This document shows positions 28,401 to 37,500 of a stretch of DNA of 37,500 nt, one piece after another. The notes under the pieces are model-generated. The model had not been told where the DNA came from. It worked only from the letters and a program-made list of their open reading frames with translations, and ran no database searches. Source of the DNA: Symbiodinium natans. Taxonomy: Eukaryota; Sar; Dinophyceae; Suessiales; Symbiodiniaceae. The position numbers were made by a program, and so were the translations under genes. The first letter of the stretch is position 1. Each line of letters opens with the position of its first letter. The stretch spans positions 1 through 37,500 of the forward strand of contig CAJNDS010002819.1 in the NCBI GenBank assembly GCA_905221605.1, in the 5' to 3' direction.

Positions 28401-31384
28401 CTCCAGCACGCGCAAAGTCCAGTGACGATCTCAAGAAGCTCGCCCTGCGATAGCGGGTCTCAGACCTTTGCTGTCAGTTGTCACGGAGTTCACGAATGTT
28501 CACGATCCAGTTTGCAAAAGGTTAGTGGAACGCCAGGGATGCTGATTGGCTTTTTCGATTGTCCATTGTTGCAGATTGAGGTCCAAATTCGTGTGGCAGA
28601 GTCCTTATGGGTGGGCTGCGTGACTTCGTGAAACATAGAACCTTCTTCGCGGGTGACAGCTCCTATGCTGCAAGCCGGGCCGGTCGCGAACGTCCGCTCG
28701 CGCTGGCCTGGAGGGCCTTTTTTTTAAATGCGGCTTCCGAACATGGAGGAATCAAGAGGGTTCAGTTGCATTAGTTCATGGGTCAAGAGGCTCCACTGAC
28801 TTTGGATTCTGACAGATGACGACCCTCGGATCCTGCTTGGAAGCCCAGCATTCATTCCCTGAAAAGTTGATTGATCGCAGAGCGCTGCAGGAGGCATCAG
28901 CTTGCCCATGGAGACTGAAGTTCCTTGTTGTGATTCATTGAGTGGATAGTGGGCTGATAGCGTTGCAGCGCCTGCACATGTTGTGCATTGATGATGATTA
29001 GCTGCCCGTGAGAGATTTCCGAGACATGTTTGGCACCGGTAAAGGATCAGGGATGGTCATGGCAATAACGGCAGCTAGTGCTTCAAGGCTTCAAGACCGG
29101 GGCACGTCACCATATGGCACCGCACTACCGCACTACCGCACGGTTGCTGGAATGCTAGCTGAAATAGAATTGAATAGAACAAACACAGTCCTATACAAGC
29201 ATCAGCACTCCAGTCAGCTCTCACGTCCATGCACATGGCCGGCAGGCCACCGGGCAAAGCAGCCTTGGTGGCGCCAGTTTCCTGTTTCGCACTTTCGTTT
29301 CTTCAATCCGTCGAGACGTACCAAAGCTGCGCAGCAGCACCGAGCTCGAGAAGCTGCGCGAAGCCGGCGAAGCAATCACGAAACATAGCTCGAGGGCCGT
29401 TCCTCATCCTAGCTCCATGGTTTGCATTCACCACAGGTTCGGGTAATTCGGATTGCTGGTGGGGACATGGATGGACATGAGCTGTGTTAGCGCGCCGTGA
29501 CTTCGTGGACATTGTACGAGTAGGGCCTGTGGTTTCAGTTTCAACAGGGAGGTTGACCAGCCAAAACCATGCGCTGGCCCGGAAGTCATCGCAATGCTCC
29601 TCAGGCATCCGAGATGGTAGAGCATGTACACCATTGGGAGGGGCTGTTGAGTGTGGGTTTCCATCGGCTGATCTTGTCCAGTGGCTTGTCGCGGTGGCTT
29701 GCGGGTACAGAGGAGTGTTCCGCTCACAGTGCACTGGCTGCGTCTCCTCTGCGCGGGCGCCACAGAGTCGCTTTCGAGCTTTCGCTTACCCGGCCTACCA
29801 GGGGCTAAGACTGTCTTACCTTGGATGTTGCTGCATGAAGCCTTCAGCACCAAGCCGGGAAGCTCCATCACGGATGTTTGGCAGTTGGACAGTTTCTGGC
29901 AACTGCTTGCTTGCCCTCGGCTCTGATGTCGTGGCGCTGGTTCGTGCGGGACTCAGTGTCCGAAGTGTGAAAGACATGACGAGAACTTGACAGAGGCGTG
30001 TGTGGGGATGTTGAGAAGAGGGACTTTGTGGAGATTTGAGTTGAGCTAGATGTGAACGCTCTGGGGCTTAAGCGGATGCTGCAAAAGTGCCCACTTGGAA
30101 TTCCGCAACAGGAGTGCTTTTGATCCACTGAACCCTTTAACCAGACAGGATGCGATAACATGCAAGAACACGCAGAAACATGCAACCATAACCCCCCCCC
30201 CCCCCCCCCCCCCGTTTCAGCCTCTTCGCGCCCAGGGCACCAAGCCAGCTGGAAGGGGCGCTGAATTTTCACAGAAGTCGTGGGATGGCCGGAGGAAGTC
30301 ACTTCCGACCCAAAACCCAAGGTTTCAGTGCAGAGCTCTTGCGAGACCTATCAAGCAAGAGGGTCCTTTCAAGCATTCTTGTGCTAGATACTTTGGGGTG
30401 AAAACCCAGAGATAACTTGGCAGACTTCCTCTCCATCCCATGCACATCGCACTTGAGAGCGCTCTGCTCACCGTGCAGCTCCTTCCAGCCTACAAGATAG
30501 GTCCCGGACGCAGCGCGAATTTGGGAGTTGGGCTTGTTGGGCTTCGGCGTTTTGACTGTCATAGAATCTTGTTGGGGCAGTTGGGCGCGTCACATTTCGA
30601 GGGCTCAGCAGTTTCACTTGGACCGACGAACAAGGATGTCGGTACAGCTGCCAGAGGCATATAGCCATATTGGTCTACTGGCCAAGTTGTGAGTCCCGAA
30701 TAGTCGCAATGGTCCGGGAAGAGTAGGCGCTTGCGAATCGGGCTGACATGTTCGCACTTGCTACACGCGCATGAAGATTCACGGAGACAAGGGCCCCCAA
30801 GCCATGTACTGTAGTTTTCGAATTCTAGCTTTCAGAATCGTTTCTGAGTCTTATGAGTCTTAGGTCATCAGTGAAATCTGGATCAGGCCGCATCCGCTCA
30901 GTCGGGTCCAAGTCTTGTTTCCCTGTCGCATGGTCGCCCTGTTGATGTCACAGGCTCTTCACCTGAGCCTGTGTGATGCCTTGGACGGTGGGAGATGTGG
31001 GAGCCCCCTCGTAGAAGTGGAAGTCAACTCTCAAATCCCGCAGCTGTCAAGCCCTCCTCGAAGCCCTCCCCAAGGCCCGAAGTCCTGAACTTTTACTAAA
31101 CCCTTTGATCCGAACCCAGAGCCATGGAATTCCCTGCAGCTTTTTCACTATGGACGATGGAGTACTAGCAGACATAATGAAGCTTGAAGCTGAATCCGAA
31201 GGGGCTCTCCTTTACAAGCGTTAAGCTCGGTCAGGCTGGCCCACTGCGTTTAGGATTTTGTAGACAAAATCTGAGTGGAGCGGTTCCCCATTGCAGAGAA
31301 CTCTTGGGCCAGCTCTGCCTGGAGCTTCAGTGGTAGGCTCTGAGGGAGATCTGGGGTCTCAGAGCTTGGTATCCAAACGTGTGC
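25441..31384. other. Gene-poor stretch with short simple repeats
   Basis: No protein family or RNA gene is recognised on either strand. Simple repeats are a CT-rich tract (25990-26036), an ACCGCACT repeat (29119-29142, about three copies) and a C22 run (30192-30213). The longest plus-strand frame (29484-29990, 168 codons) has no motif and is overlapped by equally long minus-strand frames, which argues against coding. Confidence 0.45.
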
Positions 31385-31594
31385 ATGGCAATCCTAGAAA
31401 ACCTAGAAAACCTAGGGAATCTGGCGAATCTAGAGGATATGGAGAATCTAAAACGTGAAGATCTCAAGCTCTGTCCCCCGGGTTCTCCTTTCGAGCATGC
31501 TCTCCCATTCTTCTTGGATTCTACCCGGAATGTGAAGTCGCGGCGACGGACATGGTCCAAGATGGCAAGTATTCTGCGCCAGCGTCTTGGCTGA
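31385..31594 (+). CDS. Hypothetical 69-residue ORF with a Leu-Glu-Asn repeat
   Basis: A true ATG opens a frame beginning MAILENLENLGNLANLED. The underlying DNA is a 9-base repeat of the form CTAGAAAAC, with five to six diverging units (about 31396-31452). The peptide would be Leu-spaced every three residues, then Lys/Arg-rich. It may be only a short tandem repeat that happens to be open. Confidence 0.2.
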   Translation: MAILENLENLGNLANLEDMENLKREDLKLCPPGSPFEHALPFFLDSTRNVKSRRRTWSKMASILRQRLG

Positions 31595-32654
31595 ATCGCG
31601 TGGCGGTCGGGACTTTGTAGCCGTTGCAGTCGTTGGGGTGGAGTCTTGTCTCGCAGCTTCGTGATGGCGACAGCCGAACTTCTATTTTGGAATCGGTGTG
31701 TCTCTGTGTGTGTGTACTTTTCAAGCTCACGCCCTCTGCCAGGTCTCTTGCTTCACCGTTGATGTCTTTAGAGCGGCCCCCAGGAAGCTTGGCATTGTTA
31801 AAGCAACTGATGAGTTTGATACGTGGTTGTGTATGTTGAGAACAGCCTTTAACGGTTTGTAGCAGGTTGTAACAGTTTGTCTGTTTGTGTGACTTGCATT
31901 GGAGTTCACCTTGCAGTCGGGGGTCCTTCTGGCATTTCTGGCGTAGACTTGCCCGTTTCCAAATCTGCCGGGTGAAAAGTGTGTCCAAGTGTTTCCACGT
32001 GGTTCCAGGTCTCCTTATCCGGAGAGGCAACTTGCAGAAGAGACAACCGCAATCGCTTGTAGTCACAGTGCTCTCGCAATCTCCGGCTCAGCAGAGCGGG
32101 CTGGCCAGAATGGGGCATGAACCTCTTCAAGCCAGAGAGCGCAGGAAACACAAAAGATCTACCTCTGTTTCGCTCACAAAATCTGCAAATCAACGCGTGC
32201 TAGCCTTGTGACCTGCAAGCAAGTGAGCGTTGACAGGATCGTAGATGTCGCAAGGACCAAACAAATCAGCGTCTGCAAAAGTTGCACGTGCGTACGGTAT
32301 CCAGAATGTGTTGCCTTTCTGTATTTGAATCTCTTAGTCAACCCGACAATGTTTCGGGGCCGCCTTCTCCTTGCTTGTTGCGTCGTGGCAACGTAGCCAT
32401 TAGCAAAGCAGTGCCGTGTCCAACGACTACGAAATGCAGCACCCAGGGGGATGTCTGCGAGCCATGCGGGAGTTTACGTGTTTCCTGCATGTGAGACCGC
32501 GTGGGTTGCAATCCTTTGCTCAAAGAAAGGCTTCACAGGTCCAAAAACATTGGGCGCAACAGTGTGCAATTGTTTGCAAGTTTCAGTTGAAAGTGTTTCT
32601 GAGTGTTCCAAGTGCATCGAGCAAAAGTGTCAGTTGAAAAAGTGTCAGTTGAAC
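31595..32654. other. No recognisable gene
   Basis: Only motif-free short frames. A minus-strand frame at 31521-32066 (181 codons) overlaps plus-strand frames of similar size and has no recognisable domain. Confidence 0.4.
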
Positions 32655-32734
32655 GTGTTTGCCAATGTGTGTATGTGTGTGTATCTGTTCTGTGTCTGTG
32701 TCTGTGTCTGTGTCTACGTCTGTGTCTGTGTCTC

Positions 32735-32768
<34 letters not shown>
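32655..32768. repeat. (TGTGTC)n and (TG)n microsatellite
   Basis: Begins as TGTG-rich sequence, continues as TGTGTC hexamers and ends in a pure TG run of about 30 bases. The Cys-Val and His-Thr frames across it are by-products. Confidence 0.95.
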
Positions 32769-32769
<1 letters not shown>

Positions 32770-35229
32770 AACTTGCTATACATACAAGCATGGGTTCACA
32801 CCCACTCGCAGGGGACAGGGCGGGGGGTGGGGAGCCCTGTCCAACGAAGCTCCCCCACCCTCCCCAGGCTAGCGTACCTGCATGCTTGCCCATGCATCTT
32901 CGTGAGGGTTCATCTCATTTTCGTGCTGTGTCATTCCCCGTGTCTGGCACAGCAAGGGCAAGACCCGCACCCTTACGCATCATCTTCATTCTGTTTTGCA
33001 GGTATGCCCTTCCTGGTGTCTGGCGCGCCTTTGGAACCAAATTATCATTCACCTTCATTGCCCAGTCTGTCAGGATGATGGTCTCTCACTTGTCCGTCTC
33101 ATCAGACCAAGACAAATCAACGTGTGTGTGTGTGTGTCTGTGTGTCGCGAGGAAGTCTTTCCACACGTGCCATGTGAAGATACTTTCGTGATGGGGAGCG
33201 TGTCAAAGTGTGTTCATTCGACGGCTCTGTGCACAAACTCCTTGGGCTTTGAGTTTTTCGTCTTGCTTTGGTGGGAAGAGTTCGGGCTGGCCACACGGGT
33301 TTGTCATTTTGTCATGACTTTGTTCAGGTCGGATGCTGTTCATACGTCCGAAGTCAGTCGGTTCCTCTTCATTTTGCACGAGCCCGCTAGTTATTGCTCA
33401 TTCTGCTGAGGCTAGATGCACTAGGTCCTCTGAAAAAACCATCAGTCTGTCAGGAATGCTGACAATACGAGATGGGTGACCTGCCGCTGGGCTCTCCGAT
33501 AAGCAAGCAGATGAAAAGGTTGCTGGGCGAGTCCGCGCCGCTCTGCCGATCAACATCTGTAGGAGACTGCACAGCTTTGGAGATGTGGTGGGTACAAGTT
33601 TGTAAACCCCAGAATACCCATGAGCTACGATTTGGTGTCGGCAGTAAAAGCTGGTGTTTCCCTTTCAATGACCAAAGCGGCCGTGAAAGCCTGCTCCGCT
33701 GTTAACACAAGACTTGCTCTCCATCCTTGCAAACTGCTGCTGAAAGGTCATTTTGGACCCTATAGTGTGCTACATTAGCACCTTTCTTCTGTCAGGGGAC
33801 ACTCAGGTAACAGCAACTCCACAGGGTGCAGGTGAGAAAGCAAGTTTGCCATTTCATGGGCGGGCAGCATGAAATCGCATGATTTTGCGCAGCCAGAATT
33901 TTGGCTTCTCACTGAGACAGCTGTGGTCACCAAACTACATTAGACCTTTCCTGAAGCGGAAGAATAGCCCTGAGATGTGACTGCAGAATTGTAGTGTGAC
34001 TGGCGTGGTTTTTGGAGGGCAGGGGCTCGCATCTCCAGGTGAGGTGGGCACGCTTTGGGGCCTAGAACTAAGTTTTGTTGAAGCCATGGACTCAGACGGC
34101 GCAAGTGAGGCTCCCCTGCTGGCATGCATGTGGCCAGGCATTACGGGTGCGGGCTTGGCCTGGGCTTCAGGTTGGCATTGCGCGTCTCTGTGCTGAGTAG
34201 CTACTATGTACTGAACAGCAGAAGGCCATGAATGTTTCCCTTCCACGAGATTCCTTCCCACCAACCCTCGGCGCATCTCTGGTGAGCAAGGAGGTCAACA
34301 TGCAGTGCTTTCACATCTCAGGTTCTGGATTGCAACCGACTTTGCGTATGCCCCTTTGTTGTGTTTCCCGCTATATCAAGCTCTGGTGGCCTCGAAGGGG
34401 CAGTCAGACGCTCGGGTTGCATTGGCTTGCATTGAGCACTGCAAGTCGCACGAACATAGGACAGGTGCATTCGGCTGTATGACTCTGAGAGCTGTTGACA
34501 TGCCCCAGTGCGGCAGAGGAGTATATGGTAATGTTTTGAACTATAGCGCTGTGCCCATGGCTTGGGGCTTGAGGGGTGCTCGTGTATGTTTAGTTATGGG
34601 TGAGCAGTTGCAAAAGAAGTCCTCGCATTTGTTATTTCACGTTCCTTCAACGCAACAGAGCCTCTTGAATACAAGGCGGGTGAAGAGGGGGGTCTTCTGT
34701 TGAGGGAAGCAAAGCTAGTCGAGGATTGTCCATTCATTAAATATGAAAGTATGCCTTTAGAAGGAGCTTCCTGATTTCAATTGAGTAGTGGTTTCTGCAT
34801 TTCTTTTGAGCATGCCGGAAGCTATTTTGTTTCTTGCTGGTTTCAACCAGAATTTTCTTCTAAATTAGGCTTATTCCTAACAACACAAGGAGGTGAAGAG
34901 GAGTGCCTTTTGTAATATCAGAAATGTAAAGCTAACACCGGGGCGTGCATTCATATTGTAGTTGTGCTGTCTCTCTCTCTCTCTCTCGCTTTTATGAGAA
35001 GAAGAAAATGAAGAGAGCCTTCTTCGTGTATTTTTGCGAGTGTCATAGTCGTACGTCTTGCTAGTCTTACAGAGAGTTGCTTGTCTTGGTTTAAGACAGT
35101 TCTCGCATTTCTCATTCGGCGGTGGGACTGCACGCCCGGACATCGAACGACGCGCGGACATCGAACAACAACACCATGACATGGAACACAGACCTCATGA
35201 CGTCGAAAGATGACATTGCGCGCGCCCCT
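32769..35229. other. No recognisable gene
   Basis: Frames of 60-140 codons without motifs on both strands. A short GT tract (33120-33142) and a CT tract (34969-34987) are the only simple repeats. No RNA gene seen. Confidence 0.4.
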
Positions 35230-35292
35230 AGTATTTTGTGCGACTTCACATCATCACAACCCACTGCCCATAACAAAGCGTGCCCCGCCCCG

Positions 35293-35306
35293 CCCCCCCC
35301 CCCCCC
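35293..35306. repeat. C14 homopolymer
   Basis: Fourteen C within the first minisatellite unit, extending the normal CCCC segment of the unit. Confidence 0.85.
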
Positions 35307-35461
35307 GTCTTGTGTGCGACATCTCACCATACACAACCCCGTGCCCAGAACACATCGTACCCCCTGGCTTGTGTGCGACATCACAACATACACAAGCCAG
35401 TGCTCGAAATATTTCGTACCCCCTGTCTTGTGTGCGGCACACAACATGCACAACCCAGTGC

Positions 35462-35485
35462 CCGCAAGAATCCTGATTCTTGCGG
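35462..35485. other. Perfect 11-bp inverted repeat with 2-base loop
   Basis: CCGCAAGAATC, CT, GATTCTTGCGG inside the fourth minisatellite unit. The left arm starts from the normal unit text (CCCGCAAGAA) and the right arm replaces the expected unit sequence. This suggests a templated snap-back during replication. No T-run follows to suggest a terminator. Confidence 0.8.
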
Positions 35486-36071
35486 ACCCCTATCGTGTAT
35501 GAGACACCACGGCAAACACAGCCCTGCACCTGTACTGTGTTTTGTGTTGCGACATCGCACTATACAACCCAGTGCCCATAGCGCGTAGCAAATCGTACCC
35601 CTGCCCTGTGTGCGACATCACACCATACACAACCCAGTGCCCAGAACAAATCGACACCACACCATACACAACCCAGTGCCCATAACACTTTGTAGCCCCC
35701 TTTGTCTTGCGTGCGACATCACAGCATACACAAGCCAGTGCCCGTAACAAACCGTATCTTGACTTGTGTAAGACATCACAACGTACACAACCCAGTGCTC
35801 GTAACAAATCGTACCACCCCTGTGGCTTCGATGCCCAGAACATTGTGTGTGACTCACACAACCCAGTCAACCCAGTGCCCGCAACAGATCTTGCCCCCTG
35901 TCTTGTGTGAGACATCACAATGTGCTCCTGTTTTGTATTTGATATCACAACGTGCAGAACCCAGTGCCCGTAACATGTCGCCCCAACCTTTCTTGTCGTG
36001 CGGGTGACATATCAGCAAACATGCACAACCATGCACAACCCAATGCCCACAACACATCGTAGCCCCTGTCT

Positions 36072-36235
36072 TGTGCATGTGCGTGCGCGTGTGCGCGTGT
36101 GCGCGTGTGCGCGTGTGCGCGTGTGCGCGTGTGCGCGTGTGCGCGTGTGCGCGTGTGCGCGTGCACGTGTGCACGTGTGCGCGTGTGCGTGTGTGCACTC
36201 GTGCGCGTGCGCGCATGTGTGTGTGTGTGTGTGTG
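36072..36235. repeat. GTGCGC alternating purine-pyrimidine tract
   Basis: Perfect alternation of purine and pyrimidine for 127 bases (36072-36198), mostly GTGTGCGC units. After one break it continues for about 36 more bases (36200-36235), ending in a TG run. It sits between two minisatellite units. Confidence 0.95.
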
Positions 36236-36800
36236 ACGTCACATCATACACAACCCAGTGCGCGTAACAAATCGTGCCCCTTGTCCTGCCTGCAACACAA
36301 CATACACAACATCCACAAACCCATGGGCTCATAGTCTTCTCTGGGACAGCACAGCCCGTAAAGAACCGGACCCCGTGTTTTGTGTGCAACATCACGACCT
36401 GCGCCACTCCGCAGCTCGTGCGCCCTTGTCTTGTGTGCGACATCACAACATGCACGTTCCAGTGTCCGTCCCATACCAGACCCCATTTTTTTGCCAGACA
36501 TCACAACAGGCACAGCGCAGTCCGTGCCCGTGACGAATCGTACCCCCTGTTTTGTGTGTGGCATCACAGCATACACATCCCGCCACCTATCATGGACGAT
36601 ACCCCCTCTTGTGTGCAAGTACCAGGTACCCCCTGTCTTGCGTGTAACATTACAACATACACAACCCGGAACCCGTGACACAAAATACGGAACCCAGTGC
36701 CCTGTCTTGCGTGCGACATCACAACACACAAGCCAGTGCCCGTGTCTTGGGCGCAACATGACACCATACACAACACAGTACCCGGAATCAAGAACATGAA

Positions 36801-36955
36801 GTCTGTCCGTTTGTTCGTCTGTTTGCCGCCGTCCGTCCATCCGTCCGTTTGCCGTCCGTGCGTCGGTGTGCCGGCCTTCCGTCCGTGTGTTTGCTGGCCG
36901 TCCGTCCGTCAGTCCGTTTGTCGGTCCGTCCGTGCGTCTGTTGTCCGTCCGTTTG
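36801..36955. repeat. (GTCC)n-rich degenerate microsatellite
   Basis: Repeated GTCCGTCC, GTCCGTTTG and GTGCGTC blocks, imperfect throughout. Frames across it read as Arg-Pro-Ser-Val repeats and are not proteins. Confidence 0.9.
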
Positions 36956-37500
36956 GTATGCTTTGTGGCCGAACTGGTCCACCTTTATGACATTATGCCA
37001 ATGGGCTCAGGCAAGGACAATTGCTATTGTTCATCATGCTTCCAACATGCTGGCCTGTACATGTACATGTCGTCTACGGAAAAGTTTTCAGCTAAGCACT
37101 TCGTCTCCCTCCTTTCGCTCCTCTTTCTCCCTTTTCTTTCTCTCGCTCCTGGCGCTCTTTTTGGCGCTCAAGCCACGCTTCAGTTTCCACTTCCCAAACA
37201 TGCGGGGCCCTCGATGGAACAGCCTGGGAAGAGCTTGCCGGGCTCCTGAATTCGCTTGTGCTCGAGACTTTTATCGGCAGTGAGTGTGCTGTCCAAGATA
37301 CAGCGTGCCTTAGCTTTGGCTGCCTCCCCTTTTCACTCCTCTTCCTTCTTCTTGTTCTCTTCCTTCTGTACTTGCTGCTTTTCGGGCGTCTTCTTCTCTC
37401 TTCCTCATTCAGCGCTCAGCGAAGAATGCCCAGAGGCTTGCAGGTTTAAGTGTTCAGGAGCCTGAGTCCCCTGAGCACTAATATGACTCTGCTAGCTATA
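36956..37500. other. No recognisable gene
   Basis: Pyrimidine-rich patches (37105-37145 and 37325-37400) but no motif, RNA gene or long repeat. Frames are short and overlap on the same strand. Confidence 0.4.

Larger units (their letters stand above)
35230..36790. repeat. Degenerate minisatellite, about 60-bp unit, about 24 copies
   Basis: A recurring pattern of CTTGTGTGCGACATCACAAC, then ATACACAACCCAGTGCCC, then GTAACAAATCGTACCCC and a CTGT joiner. Unit length varies from about 30 to 75 bases and several units are partial. The array is interrupted once by the GTGCGC tract (36072-36235) and less regularly near 36320-36400. Early copies (35310-35425) are 59 bases each. Frames across it encode variants of CDITTYTTQCP and its complement and are not genes. 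Confidence 0.93.

Noticed and set aside
32390-32402. CGTAGCCATT, matching the first part of the spliced leader
   Set aside because: Only ten bases match and the diagnostic TTGGCTCAAG end is absent, so chance is likely.
35118-36840. Many plus- and minus-strand frames of 70-198 codons
   Set aside because: All are phases of the 60-bp minisatellite and the GTGCGC tract.

Overview
This window looks like nuclear DNA of a dinoflagellate. The strongest clue is a 14-base exact match, present twice (10731-10744 and 14011-14024), to the 3' part of the conserved dinoflagellate spliced leader. It is supported by short arrays of the Arabidopsis-type telomere repeat (TTTAGGG), a copia-type retrotransposon, many simple repeats and very low gene density. 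I cannot name the genus.

Layout. (1) 1-733 is gene-free and dominated by a GA microsatellite. (2) 734-8655 is one Ty1/copia-type LTR retrotransposon read on the minus strand: 5' LTR 7992-8655 (outer end missing), primer binding site 7971-7991, gag-protease-integrase frame 7958-3399, reverse transcriptase-RNase H frame 3496-1664, polypurine tract 1570-1564 and 3' LTR 1563-734. The two frames are separated by one extra base in an A6 run. All catalytic motifs I looked for are present. The LTRs differ by only about 11 substitutions plus several small indels (hand count), so insertion looks fairly recent. Each LTR contains about ten copies of a 41-bp tandem repeat.

(3) 8656-14845 is a two-copy tandem array of a unit of about 3.28 kb. 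Copy 1 has lost its left end where it meets the truncated LTR. Each copy holds a decayed gene for a protein with tandem CCCH zinc fingers, a spliced-leader relic placed directly before a conserved 95-codon ORF, and a block of telomere-like repeats that reverses orientation. The left two thirds of the copies differ by roughly 1.3% plus indels. The right third is almost identical.

(4) 14846-37500 has no gene I can recognise. It holds GA, CA/TA, C6-7T, GT, GTGCGC and TCCG simple-sequence tracts, homopolymer G and C runs, and a degenerate minisatellite of about 60 bp (35230-36790) enclosing a 127-bp perfectly alternating purine-pyrimidine tract.

How the parts relate. The only complete functional set is the retrotransposon machinery (capsid, protease, integrase, reverse transcriptase, RNase H). 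It is probably inactive because of the frame break and the missing start of the 5' LTR. The CCCH genes are pseudogenes. I see no evidence for a new multi-gene system. The most unusual item is the spliced-leader relic plus inverted telomere-like block carried inside a tandem repeat unit.
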